This document shows, in pieces, positions 38,523 through 48,904 of a stretch of 64,000 nt of DNA. Source of the stretch: Variovorax sp. OV700 (lineage in GTDB: Bacteria; Pseudomonadota; Gammaproteobacteria; Burkholderiales; Burkholderiaceae_C); the NCBI RefSeq assembly GCF_900099805.1, contig NZ_FNDR01000008.1:248001-312000 (forward strand), written 5' to 3'. The notes under the pieces were generated by a model that saw only the letters and a program-made list of their open reading frames with translations, was not told the DNA's origin and ran no database searches. The position numbers and the translations under genes are program-made. Positions within the stretch are counted from its first letter, which is position 1. Each line of letters starts with the position of its first letter.

Positions 38523-38915
38523 ATGAGCAGATCTTTCATTCGCACCGTGCCCGTTGTCCTCGCCCTCGCGCTGGCCTCCATCGGCGTTACTGCCGTGGCG
38601 CAAACCGCGGCGCCCGCAACTGCGGAACCCACCACCACTGAAAAGGTGAAGGAAGCCGGCAAGGACGCGGTCGATGCGACCAAGACCACGACCAAGAAGG
38701 CCGTGGCCGCCACGGAACGCGGCACCAAGAAGGCCTGGGACGCGACCAAGCGCACCACCAAGAAGGCCACCCACGCTACCAAGAACGTGGCCGTCAAGAC
38801 CGGCGACGCTGTTGAAACGGCCGGCCACAAGACCGCCGACGGCATGCGCAGCACCGGCAAGGCCATCGGCGAAAAGGTGCCCGGCACCGCCGAAAATGAA
38901 GCCGCCAAGAAATAA
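38523..38915 (+). CDS. Secreted Lys/Thr/Ala-rich low-complexity protein
   Basis: The product has 130 residues. A signal peptide (FIRTVPVVLALALASIGVTAVAQ; cleavage after VAQ or nearby) is followed by a low-complexity basic repeat: variants of ATKTTTKKA, ATERGTKKAWD and ATKRTTKKATHATK. It resembles histone-H1-like or 'hypothetical' periplasmic proteins of Burkholderiales. AAGGAG lies eight bases before the ATG. It is monocistronic and ends in a strong intrinsic terminator. Confidence 0.72.
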   Translation: MSRSFIRTVPVVLALALASIGVTAVAQTAAPATAEPTTTEKVKEAGKDAVDATKTTTKKAVAATERGTKKAWDATKRTTKKATHATKNVAVKTGDAVETAGHKTADGMRSTGKAIGEKVPGTAENEAAKK

Positions 38916-38935
38916 TCGGCTTTCGCCTTCAGCAC

Positions 38936-38958
38936 AAACCCGCTTCGGCGGGTTTTTT
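38936..38958 (+). terminator. Intrinsic terminator after the low-complexity gene
   Basis: AAACCCGC (38936-38943), loop TTCG, GCGGGTTT (38948-38955), then a T-run ending at 38958. It has a stem of eight pairs with a classic tetraloop. It lies 21 bases after the stop codon. Confidence 0.9.
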
Positions 38959-38994
38959 CATGGGTGATCGACAGTGCCAAGATAGCGCGTATTC

Positions 38995-39522
38995 ATGAAA
39001 CCACCAGCCGCATCCGAAACCGGCAACGCAGTGCTGACGGGCCTTGCCCCCGTCGTCTCGCCCGCGACCGTCGTATTGATCCTCGGCAGCTTCCCGGGCG
39101 TCCGCTCGCTCGAGCTGCAGCAGTACTATGCGCATCCGCAAAATCAGTTCTGGAAAATCTTGCAAGCCGCTTGGCCCCACCACCCGCTCCCGATGGGCGC
39201 AGACAGCTATCCCCAAAAGAAAAAGTGGCTGCTCGACCGCGGCCTGGGCGTGTGGGACGTGTATGGCGCCTGCGAGCGCGAGGGCAGCCTCGACTCCGCC
39301 ATTCGCGCACCCGTGGCCAACGACATCGCGGGGCTGCACCTGCCGCGGCTGGCGGCCATTGCGCACAACGGCGGCGAAAGCTTCAAGCATGCGCGCCACA
39401 CGCGCACCCTGGGCGTGCCGGTCTACCAGCTGCCTTCCACCAGCCCCGCCAACGCGTCGTGGAGCTTCGAGCGCAAGCTCGCAGCCTGGCGTGAGGTCTT
39501 TGTCGCCCACCACCTTCTTTGA
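38995..39522 (+). CDS. DNA-deoxyinosine glycosylase-like UDG-fold protein
   Basis: The product has 175 residues. It has a uracil-DNA-glycosylase fold: LILGSFPGVRSLELQQYYAH (in order GSFPGVRSL, then YYAHPQNQFW) and QLPSTSPANAS match the family-6 (HDG) DNA-deoxyinosine glycosylases, which remove hypoxanthine. The alternative, a family-5/mug-like enzyme, is less likely given the HPQNQFW block. It starts 37 bases after the terminator, and its stop overlaps the next ATG by one base. Confidence 0.83.
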   Translation: MKPPAASETGNAVLTGLAPVVSPATVVLILGSFPGVRSLELQQYYAHPQNQFWKILQAAWPHHPLPMGADSYPQKKKWLLDRGLGVWDVYGACEREGSLDSAIRAPVANDIAGLHLPRLAAIAHNGGESFKHARHTRTLGVPVYQLPSTSPANASWSFERKLAAWREVFVAHHLL

Positions 39523-40300
39523 TGGCCACGAGCAAAACTCCCGTTCTTCCCGAAGTCAATTTTTCCGACTGGGGCGACATCCGCTACCTGCATCTCGGCA
39601 CCGAATGGGTCCAGGGTTCCATGAAGCTCGATGCGCCTTTCGAGATCGAGCTCGAATACGTGCAGCGCATGATGGCCTGGCTGCTGTTCGCCGACCCCAA
39701 GAGCGTGGCAAACCGCCATGCGATGCAGCTAGGCCTTGGCGCGGCCACGCTCACCAAGTTCTGCCGCAAGACCCTGCGCATGCGCACCACCGCGGTGGAA
39801 CTGAATCCGCAGGTGGTGTCGGCCTGCCGCGGCTGGTTCAAGCTGCCGGCCGACGACCCGAAGCTGCGCGTGGTCATTGCCGATGCGGCGCTCGAGATCC
39901 GCAAGCCCGAATGGCATGGCACGGTCGACGCACTGCAGGTCGACCTGTACGACCATGAAGCCGCCGCGCCGGTGCTCGACAGCGAAGGTTTCTACGCCGA
40001 TTGCCGCGCGTTGCTCACCGAAGACGGCTGCATGACGGTCAACCTCTTCGGCCGCTCGTCGAGCTACGAGCGCAGCCTGGACAAAATCGCCGGCGCGTTC
40101 GGGCCCGATGCGGTCTGGGCCTTCAAGCCGACGCGCGAAGGCAACACGGTGGTGCTGGCACAGCGCACGCCGAGCCGGCCGAAGCGTGAAGCCCTTGCCG
40201 AGCGCGCCCAAACGATCCAGACTCGATGGGGCCTGCCCGCGCCTAAATGGCTGCGTGTCTTCAAACCGCTGAATCCCACTCTCACCCGACCCTCCGGCCC

Positions 40301-40304
<4 letters not shown>
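39522..40304 (+). CDS. Spermidine-synthase-like methyltransferase-fold protein
   Basis: The product has 260 residues. QLGLGAATLTKFCRKTL with TAVELNPQVVSACRGWF is the Rossmann nucleotide-binding pattern, and DALQVDLYDHEAAAP fits the spermidine-synthase-like subgroup. It lacks a clear full-length polyamine synthase signature, so the substrate is open. The ATG is coupled to the glycosylase stop (TGATG), and its stop overlaps the ATG of the ATPase gene (ATGA). Confidence 0.75.
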
Positions 40305-42097
<1,793 letters not shown>

Positions 42098-42216
42098 GGG
42101 CTCATGGCCCGAGCCCTGGGGGTTATCCCTAGCCTTTCGGTTAGTGGAATCCACATCGAGCTGACCACCAGCTGACTCGACAATCTCGCATCGAAATTTG
42201 TTCGAGGAGACTGTTC
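42098..42216. other. Gap before tctB with a weak hairpin
   Basis: This 119-base gap holds GGGCTC-N7-GAGCCC at 42098-42116 without a T-run, so it is at most a weak or factor-dependent terminator of the ATPase gene. The remainder is A+T-richer near the end and should carry the tctB promoter. GAGGAG at 42204-42209 serves the GTG start of tctB. Confidence 0.45.
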
Positions 42217-42705
42217 GTGAAAATCAAGAGTCAGAAAGACTTTTTCTCGGGACTGATGTTTACGGTCGTAGGAACGGCGTTCGCATGGGGCGCCACCACC
42301 TACAGCGTAGGCAGCGGCGCCCGCATGGGGCCGGGTTATTTCCCGTTGATGCTGGGCATCCTGATGGCCGTCATCGGCCTGGGAATCATGTTCAGCGGCC
42401 TGACCGTTGAAACCGCCGACGGCGAAAAGATCGGCAAGTGGGCCTGGAAGCAGGTGGTGTTCATCCTGGGCGCCAACCTCGCATTCGGCATCTTGCTGGG
42501 AGGCCTGCCAAGCATCGGAGTGCCAGCCATGGGAATGATCATCGCGATCTACGCGCTCGTGATCATCTCGAGCCTCGCGGGCCACGAGTTCAAGCTGCCA
42601 AGCGTGCTGGTCCTGGCCACCGTGCTGGCGGCCGGCAGCTATGTGGCCTTCATCTGGGCGCTCAAGCTGCAGATCCAGGTCTGGCCGACCTTCATCACCG
42701 GTTGA
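42217..42705 (+). CDS. Tripartite tricarboxylate transporter small subunit TctB
   Basis: The product has 162 residues with four helices. SGARMGPGYFPLMLGILMAV at about residues 31-50 is the TctB hallmark. The start is GTG 42217 after GAGGAG. It is the small membrane part of a TTT-type secondary transporter, with TctA 12 bases downstream. Confidence 0.92.
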   Translation: MKIKSQKDFFSGLMFTVVGTAFAWGATTYSVGSGARMGPGYFPLMLGILMAVIGLGIMFSGLTVETADGEKIGKWAWKQVVFILGANLAFGILLGGLPSIGVPAMGMIIAIYALVIISSLAGHEFKLPSVLVLATVLAAGSYVAFIWALKLQIQVWPTFITG

Positions 42706-42717
42706 GAAAGCGCGCAA

Positions 42718-44232
42718 ATGGAATTGTTTGAACACCTCTCGATGGGTTTTGGCGTTGCCTTTACCTTCACCAACCTGCTGTACTGCCTGGTCGGCTGTAT
42801 TTTGGGCACGCTGATCGGCGTGCTGCCGGGCATCGGTCCGGTTGCGACCATCGCAATGCTGCTGCCCGCCACGTATGCGCTGCCGCCCGTGTCGGCGCTG
42901 ATCATGCTGGCCGGCATCTACTACGGCGCGCAGTACGGCGGCTCCACCACCGCGATCCTGGTGAACCTGCCGGGCGAATCGTCCTCGGTGGTGACCGTGA
43001 TTGACGGCTACCAGATGGCGCGCAAGGGCCGCGCAGGCCCGGCGCTCGCCGCAGCCGGCCTGGGCTCGTTCTTCGCGGGCTGCGTGGGTACGCTGATCCT
43101 GGCGGCCTTTGCACCGCCGCTCACCGAGCTGGCCTTCAAGTTCGGCCCGGCCGAGTATTTCTCGCTGATGATCCTGGGCCTGATCGGCGCCGTGGTGCTG
43201 GCTTCGGGCTCGCTGCTCAAGGCCATCGGCATGATCGTGCTGGGCCTCCTGATGGGCCTGGTCGGCACCGACGTGAACTCCGGCGTGGCGCGCTACAGTT
43301 TCGACATTCCTGAGCTGACCGACGGCATCGGCTTCGTGGCCATTGCCATGGGTGTGTTCGGCTACGGCGAAATCATTGCCAACCTCTCGCGCCCCGATGA
43401 CGAGCGCGAAGTGTTCACTGCCAAGGTCTCGGGCCTGTTCCCGACCAAGGACGACTTCAAGCGCATGATCCCCGCGGTGCTGCGCGGCACGGCACTGGGC
43501 TCTGCCCTGGGCATCCTGCCCGGCGGCGGCGCGCTGCTGGCGGCTTTCGCGGCCTACACCATCGAGAAGAAGACCAAGCTTCAGCCGGGCGAAGTGCCCT
43601 TCGGCAAGGGCAACATCCGCGGCGTGGCGGCTCCCGAGTCGGCCAACAACGCCGGCGCGCAGACCTCCTTCATTCCGCTGCTGACGCTGGGCATTCCGCC
43701 CAACGCCGTGATGGCGCTGATGGTGGGCGCAATGACCATCCACAACATCCAGCCGGGCCCGCAGGTGATGACCAGCAACCCCGAGCTGTTCTGGGGCCTG
43801 ATTGCCTCGATGTGGCTGGGCAATGCGATGCTGATCATCCTGAACCTGCCGCTCATCGGCATGTGGATCAAGCTCCTTTCGGTGCCCTACAAGTACCTGT
43901 TCCCGGCCATCGTGCTGTTCTGTGCCATTGGCGTCTACTCGACCAACAACAACACCTTCGACATCTGGATGGTGGGCATCTTCGGCCTGGTGGGCTATTC
44001 CTTCTTCAAGCTGGGATGCGAGCCTGCGCCGCTGCTGCTGGGCTTCATCCTCGGGCCGATGATGGAAGAGAACCTGCGGCGTTCGTTGCTGCTGTCGCGT
44101 GGCGACTGGAGCGTGTTCGTCACGCGTCCGATCTCCGCCAGCCTGCTGGCCGCCGCGGCGCTGCTGCTGGTGATCGTGCTGCTGCCGGCCGTCAAATCGA
44201 AGCGTGAAGAAGCCTTCGTCGAAGTTGACTGA
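42718..44232 (+). CDS. Tripartite tricarboxylate transporter large subunit TctA
   Basis: The product has 504 residues and about 12 helices. GIGPVATIAMLLPATY and YYGAQYGGSTTAILVNLPGE at the N-terminus, then PESANNAGAQTSFIPLLTLG, are strongly conserved TctA blocks. It catalyses uptake of carboxylates together with TctB and a Bug binding protein, here encoded beyond the lysR gene. Confidence 0.95.
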   Translation: MELFEHLSMGFGVAFTFTNLLYCLVGCILGTLIGVLPGIGPVATIAMLLPATYALPPVSALIMLAGIYYGAQYGGSTTAILVNLPGESSSVVTVIDGYQMARKGRAGPALAAAGLGSFFAGCVGTLILAAFAPPLTELAFKFGPAEYFSLMILGLIGAVVLASGSLLKAIGMIVLGLLMGLVGTDVNSGVARYSFDIPELTDGIGFVAIAMGVFGYGEIIANLSRPDDEREVFTAKVSGLFPTKDDFKRMIPAVLRGTALGSALGILPGGGALLAAFAAYTIEKKTKLQPGEVPFGKGNIRGVAAPESANNAGAQTSFIPLLTLGIPPNAVMALMVGAMTIHNIQPGPQVMTSNPELFWGLIASMWLGNAMLIILNLPLIGMWIKLLSVPYKYLFPAIVLFCAIGVYSTNNNTFDIWMVGIFGLVGYSFFKLGCEPAPLLLGFILGPMMEENLRRSLLLSRGDWSVFVTRPISASLLAAAALLLVIVLLPAVKSKREEAFVEVD

Positions 44233-44252
44233 GCCCTCGCGAACCCTAGCTA

Positions 44253-44284
44253 ACAAACGGCGCCTTCGGGCGCCGTTTGTTTTT
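44253..44284 (+). terminator. Intrinsic terminator after tctA, probably bidirectional
   Basis: ACAAACGGCGCC (44253-44264), loop TTCG, GGCGCCGTTTGT (44269-44280), followed by TTTT. The 12-base-pair stem is flanked by runs that could also serve the convergent lysR gene, whose stop codon begins at 44286. Confidence 0.92.
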
Positions 44285-45210
44285 CAGGGCTTTGCAGCGC
44301 GTGGCGGGCTCATGTGCTGCCGTGCCATCGCGAGGAAAGCCATCGCCGCCGGGCTGAGGGGATGCTTGGCCAGGCGGATGGCGACCACCGGGTACTCGAG
44401 CACCGGGCGTGTCACGGCCACGGCGCGCAGGTTGCCGGGCATCAACACCTCGACGTAGCGCGGCAGCAGTGCCACGCCCGCACCCGCCTGGATGAGTCCG
44501 AACGCCGTCGACAGCATCGACACGTGATGCACCACGCGCGGATAGACGTTGGCCACGCTCGAGAGCTGGCGGCTGACGGAGCGCCACACATTGGCATCGG
44601 GATTGACGTGGATGAAGGGCAACGCCTCCAGGTGCCTGGCATCGACCACCACGCGCTGCGCGAGCGGATGGTCGTCGCGCACGAACAGGGCCATGCGTTC
44701 GGAGAAAAGAGGTTCGGTCGCCAGTTCGGAGTGCTTCTGGCCGATGTCGGAGCCAAAGCCCAGGTCGGCCTCCTGCGAGAGGATGCGCGAGATCATCTGC
44801 TCCGCCGTGCTGTCGAGCAGCGTGGTGGCGAGCGTGGGGTGCTTGCGCGAAAAGCGACCGAGCATCGGCGGCAGCAGGGCGCCCGCCGTGAGGTGGCCCA
44901 CCGCCAGCACCACCCGCCCTTCGCGCAGCTGCGATTGCGAGCGGCAGGCATCCACGGATTCATCGATGAGCCGCAGCGCACGCACGGCCGTCTCGACCAT
45001 CACCTGGCCCGCGCTCGTCAAGCGAATGCGGCGGCCCCGCACCACCAGCGGCTGCCCGAGCTCTTCTTCCATGCGCTTTACCAGGTGGCTGATGGCGGGC
45101 TGGGTCAGCTGCAGGGTTTCCGCCGCGAGCGTGAAGCTGCCCGATTCAGCAACGGCCGCGAGCGCCCGCAGCTGTTGCAGAGAGATTTCTTCCGTGGCGT
45201 TTCTTGTCAT
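44284..45210 (-). CDS. LysR-family transcriptional regulator
   Basis: The product has 308 residues. The helix-turn-helix is LAAVAESGSFTLAAETLQLT followed by QPAISHLVKRMEEELGQPL. A LysR substrate-binding domain follows from about residue 90. It lies between the tctBA genes and the divergent Bug gene, so it probably controls the transporter and downstream genes in response to the carboxylate. The LysR-bug gap (45211-45305) should hold its site. Confidence 0.9.
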   Translation of the reverse strand: MTRNATEEISLQQLRALAAVAESGSFTLAAETLQLTQPAISHLVKRMEEELGQPLVVRGRRIRLTSAGQVMVETAVRALRLIDESVDACRSQSQLREGRVVLAVGHLTAGALLPPMLGRFSRKHPTLATTLLDSTAEQMISRILSQEADLGFGSDIGQKHSELATEPLFSERMALFVRDDHPLAQRVVVDARHLEALPFIHVNPDANVWRSVSRQLSSVANVYPRVVHHVSMLSTAFGLIQAGAGVALLPRYVEVLMPGNLRAVAVTRPVLEYPVVAIRLAKHPLSPAAMAFLAMARQHMSPPRAAKP

Positions 45211-45305
45211 AAACAGCGCTCATAGTTGAATAAGCGGAATTATCTGGCTTGATGTGCGGCGGCTGCATAGCATGCAGGCTTTTCCACCGGGCCAGAATTC
45301 AGACC

Positions 45306-46280
45306 ATGAAACGAATCCAGTTCCTTCAAGGGGTTGCCGTTGCGCTCTGCATGGGCGCATCGACCGCCAGCCTGGCCCAGGGCTACCCGAACAAGCCGGT
45401 GCGGCTCATCGTTCCGTTTCCGGCGGGCGGCGCCACGGATCTTTTTGCGCGCACCCTCGGCCAGAAGATGAGCGAAAAACTGGGCGCCACGCTGATCGTC
45501 GATAACAAGCCGGGCGCCGGTGGTGCCATCGGGTCCGACATGGCCGCCAAGGCGCCGCCCGACGGCTACACGCTGCTGCTGGCCACCACCAGCACGCATT
45601 CGATCGGCCCCGCCATCACCAGCAAGCTGCCCTACGACACGGTGCGCGATTTCTCGCCCATCGCGCACGTGGGCGATGCGCCGAGCATCATGCTGGTGCC
45701 GGTCGACTCGCCCGCCAAGACGGTGCGCGAATGGATCGCCTATGCACAGAAGAACCCCGGCAAGCTCAACTACGCGTCGAGCGGCAACGGCACCATCGTG
45801 CAGCTGACCGCGGAGCTCTTCAAGGCGCAGGCTGGCGTGTTCGTGACGCACATTCCCTACAAGGGCACGGCGCTTGCCATTCCCGACCTGATCAGCGGCA
45901 AGGTCGACGTGCTGTTCGACTCGCTGCCCACGGGCATGCCGCACGTGCGCGACGGCCGGCTGCGCGCGCTCGGCGTCACCACGCTGAAGCGCAGCCCGCT
46001 TGCGCCCGAACTGCCTCCGATCGCCGACACGCTGCCCGGTTTCGAGTCGAACACCTGGTTCGGCTTCTACGGCCCGAAGGGTTTGCCGGCCGACATCGTG
46101 GCGCGCGTCAATAAGGCCGCCAACGAGGCGCTGGCCGATCCCGAAGTGAAAGAAAAGCTCTCGCGCCTGGGCATCGAACCTGCCGCTCCCGGCACCCCCG
46201 AGCAGTTTGCGAAGATGGTGGCTGCCGACGCGGCCAAGTGGAAAAAAATCATCGTCGAACGCAAGATCAGCAACGAATAA
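45306..46280 (+). CDS. Bug/TctC-type periplasmic solute-binding protein
   Basis: The product has 324 residues. The signal peptide is RIQFLQGVAVALCMGASTA with cleavage near SLAQ. The mature start YPNKPVRLIVPFPAGGATD is diagnostic of the Bug family, and a KPGAGGAIGSDMAAKAPPDG block follows. It probably delivers the ligand to TctAB, encoded 1 kb upstream across lysR. The ATG at 45306 is chosen over an in-frame ATG at 45249 because it starts the signal peptide. Confidence 0.93.
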   Translation: MKRIQFLQGVAVALCMGASTASLAQGYPNKPVRLIVPFPAGGATDLFARTLGQKMSEKLGATLIVDNKPGAGGAIGSDMAAKAPPDGYTLLLATTSTHSIGPAITSKLPYDTVRDFSPIAHVGDAPSIMLVPVDSPAKTVREWIAYAQKNPGKLNYASSGNGTIVQLTAELFKAQAGVFVTHIPYKGTALAIPDLISGKVDVLFDSLPTGMPHVRDGRLRALGVTTLKRSPLAPELPPIADTLPGFESNTWFGFYGPKGLPADIVARVNKAANEALADPEVKEKLSRLGIEPAAPGTPEQFAKMVAADAAKWKKIIVERKISNE

Positions 46281-46292
46281 AGAGACGTCCCC

Positions 46293-47906
46293 ATGAACTT
46301 CGATTTCAGCAACCCCTACCTCTCCACCCGCATTCCGATCTTTGCGCGCAACGTGGTGTCGACCTCGCACCCGCTCGCCTCGCAGGCAGGCTTGCGCATG
46401 CTTCAGCAGGGCGGCAACGCCGTCGATGCAGCCATTGCCACCGCCGCCGTCATGACGCTGGTCGAGCCCGTGAGCAACGGCCTCGGCAGCGACGCCTTCT
46501 GCATCTTGTGGGATGGCAAGGAACTGCACGGCCTCAACGCCTCGGGTCCTGCGCCCAAGGCGTGGACGCCCGAATACTTCAAGGCCAAGTACGGCGCCGA
46601 TGGCACCACGCCGCCGATGCGCGGCATCGACTCGGTGACCGTGCCGGGTGCGGTGCGCGGCTGGGTGGCGTTGAGCGATCGCTTCGGCAAGCTGCCTTTC
46701 GCCGACCTGCTGGCGCCTGCCATCGACATCGCCGAGCGCGGCTACCTGGTGCCGCCGGTGGTGCAGCAGAAATGGGCGGCGGCGACGCCGGTGCTCGAAT
46801 CCGTGGCGGGCTTCGCGCAGACGTTCATGCCCTGGGGCCGCGCGCCCGAGGTGGGCGAATTGTTCCGCTTCACGGCCGCGGCGCGTGCGCTCAAGGCGAT
46901 TGCGCGCACCAAGGGCGAGGCTTATTACAACGGCGAGATCGCCGAAGCGCTCGCCAGGTTCTCGACAGAGCAGGGCGGCGCGCTCACGGTGGCCGACCTC
47001 GCTGCCTATCAGCCCGAATGGGTCAAGCCGATCTCGCGCGACTACCGCGGCCACACGCTGCACGAGATTCCGCCCAACGGGCAGGGCATTGCGGCGCTGA
47101 TCGCGCTCGGCATTCTCGAGAAATTCGACATCGCCTCGCTGCCGGTCGACTCGGTCGCTTCGCAGCACCTGCAGATCGAGGCGATGAAGCTCGCCTTTGC
47201 CGACGTGTACCGATACGTCTCGGAGCCATCGTCGATGACGGTGACCCCGGCGCAAATGCTCGATGACTCCTACCTCGCATCGCGTGCGAAACTCATCGAC
47301 GTGAAAAAGGCGCAGGACTTCAAGGCCGGCAACCCCGTGAAGGGCGGCACCATCTACCTCACGGCCGCGGACGAGAGCGGCATGATGGTGAGCTTCATAC
47401 AGAGCAACTACATGGGTTTCGGCTCGGGCTGCGTGGAACCCGAATTCGGCATCAGCCTGCAGAACCGCGGCCACGGCTTCAGCCTCAAGGCCGAGAGCCC
47501 GAACGTGGTGGCGCCGGGCAAGCGTCCGTTCCACACCATCATTCCGGCCTTCCTCACCAAGGATGGACAGCCGGTGATGAGCTTCGGCGTGATGGGCGGC
47601 AACATGCAGCCGCAAGGCCACATGCAGACGCTGGTGCGCATGCTCGACTACAAGCAGAACCCGCAGGCCGCCTGCGACGCCCCGCGCTGGCGCTTCAACG
47701 CGGGACTCGAGATCAACGTCGAGGCCGCGATGAACCCGAACACCGTGCAAGGCCTGCGCGAGCTCGGCCATCACCTCGATGTGATCGACGACTCCTACCA
47801 GGACTTCGGCGCCGGCCAGTTCATCTGGCGCGCGGGCGATCCGTCGGTGGAGGGCTACGTCGCTGCCAGCGATCCGCGCCGCGATGGCGTGGCCGCAGGC
47901 TTTTGA
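46293..47906 (+). CDS. Gamma-glutamyltransferase family protein
   Basis: The product has 537 residues, an Ntn-hydrolase. STSHPLASQAGLRMLQQGGN and AVDAAIATAAVMTLVEP form the large-subunit start, and KGGTIYLTAADESGMMVSF carries the probable nucleophile threonine at the small-subunit junction. It has no signal peptide, unlike secreted GGTs, so it is probably cytoplasmic and of the YwrD-like subgroup. It starts 12 bases after the Bug gene, suggesting that the imported solute is a gamma-glutamyl or amide compound. Confidence 0.88.
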   Translation: MNFDFSNPYLSTRIPIFARNVVSTSHPLASQAGLRMLQQGGNAVDAAIATAAVMTLVEPVSNGLGSDAFCILWDGKELHGLNASGPAPKAWTPEYFKAKYGADGTTPPMRGIDSVTVPGAVRGWVALSDRFGKLPFADLLAPAIDIAERGYLVPPVVQQKWAAATPVLESVAGFAQTFMPWGRAPEVGELFRFTAAARALKAIARTKGEAYYNGEIAEALARFSTEQGGALTVADLAAYQPEWVKPISRDYRGHTLHEIPPNGQGIAALIALGILEKFDIASLPVDSVASQHLQIEAMKLAFADVYRYVSEPSSMTVTPAQMLDDSYLASRAKLIDVKKAQDFKAGNPVKGGTIYLTAADESGMMVSFIQSNYMGFGSGCVEPEFGISLQNRGHGFSLKAESPNVVAPGKRPFHTIIPAFLTKDGQPVMSFGVMGGNMQPQGHMQTLVRMLDYKQNPQAACDAPRWRFNAGLEINVEAAMNPNTVQGLRELGHHLDVIDDSYQDFGAGQFIWRAGDPSVEGYVAASDPRRDGVAAGF

Positions 47907-47927
47907 CGGACACACGATGATCGAGGG

Positions 47928-48878
47928 ATGACCAAGTCCGCCGTACAGACCGGCTTTCCCTCTTCAGCAAGCGGCGCAAAAAAGAGCATTGGGGCCGGCC
48001 TCGTCCTCGCCTCGCTCGGAGCGATCGCGTTCAGCGGCAAAGCGATCATCGTCAAGCTGGCCTATCGCTACGGCGTGGACGCCATCACGCTGATCATGCT
48101 GCGCATGCTGTTCGCGCTGCCGCTGTTCGCGCTCATGGCGTGGTGGGCCGGACGCGGCAAGCCTGCGCTCACCTTCCGCGACTGGCTTGGCGTGATCGGG
48201 CTCGGCTTCTCGGGCTACTACCTTGCAAGCTTTCTCGACTTTGCGGGGCTCGCCTACATCTCGGCCAGCTTCGAGCGGCTGATCCTCTATCTCAACCCGA
48301 CATTGGTGCTGCTGTTCGGCTGGCTGCTGTACCGGCGGCGCGCCACGCGGCCGCAGGTGCTGGGCATGATCGTGAGCTATGCCGGCGTGCTGCTGGTGTT
48401 CGGGCACGAGCTCTGGCTCGGCAGCGGCGGCAAGGGCGGTGGGGTGGCGGCCTGGGGTGCGTTTCTGGTGTTCCTTAGCGCCGTGAGCTATGCGGGCTAC
48501 CTCGTCTACAGCGGCGAGTTCGTCAAGCGCCTGGGGTCGCTCCGGCTCGTGGGTCTGGCCACTACCGTGGCGTGCGTGCTGTGCATCCTGCAGTTCGTGC
48601 TGACGCGGCCGATGAGCGCTGCCATGCAGGTGGCGCCCGAAGTCATCTGGCTGTCGGTGCTCAATGCCACGCTGTGCACAGCGGTGCCTGTCCTGATGGT
48701 CATGATGGCCATCGAGCGCATCGGCCCCGCCATGGCCGCACAAACCGGCATGATCGGGCCGCTGTCGACCATTCTCATGGGCGTCGTCATACTCGGCGAG
48801 CCGTTTACCGCGTGGATCGCGGCCGGCACGGTGCTCGTGATTGCGGGCATCTTTGTTTTCACACGCACGGGGCGTTAG
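47928..48878 (+). CDS. DMT superfamily (EamA) transporter
   Basis: The product has 316 residues with ten predicted helices in two EamA halves, the second ending with GPLSTILMGVVILGEPFTAW followed by a helix and FTRTGR. EamA proteins usually export amino acids or metabolites. It begins 21 bases after the GGT gene and probably belongs to the same operon. Confidence 0.88.
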   Translation: MTKSAVQTGFPSSASGAKKSIGAGLVLASLGAIAFSGKAIIVKLAYRYGVDAITLIMLRMLFALPLFALMAWWAGRGKPALTFRDWLGVIGLGFSGYYLASFLDFAGLAYISASFERLILYLNPTLVLLFGWLLYRRRATRPQVLGMIVSYAGVLLVFGHELWLGSGGKGGGVAAWGAFLVFLSAVSYAGYLVYSGEFVKRLGSLRLVGLATTVACVLCILQFVLTRPMSAAMQVAPEVIWLSVLNATLCTAVPVLMVMMAIERIGPAMAAQTGMIGPLSTILMGVVILGEPFTAWIAAGTVLVIAGIFVFTRTGR

Positions 48879-48904
48879 CGCCCCTGCAGATCAGGAGCAA
48901 CAAC

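Noticed and set aside
42098-42116. Intrinsic terminator after the GspE-type gene
   Set aside because: The stem has six pairs and no T-run; I list it only as a weak hairpin in the gap.
45240-47915. Minus-strand open frame of about 890 codons opposite the Bug and GGT genes
   Set aside because: The plus-strand genes have clear family motifs and starts; the antisense frame has none.
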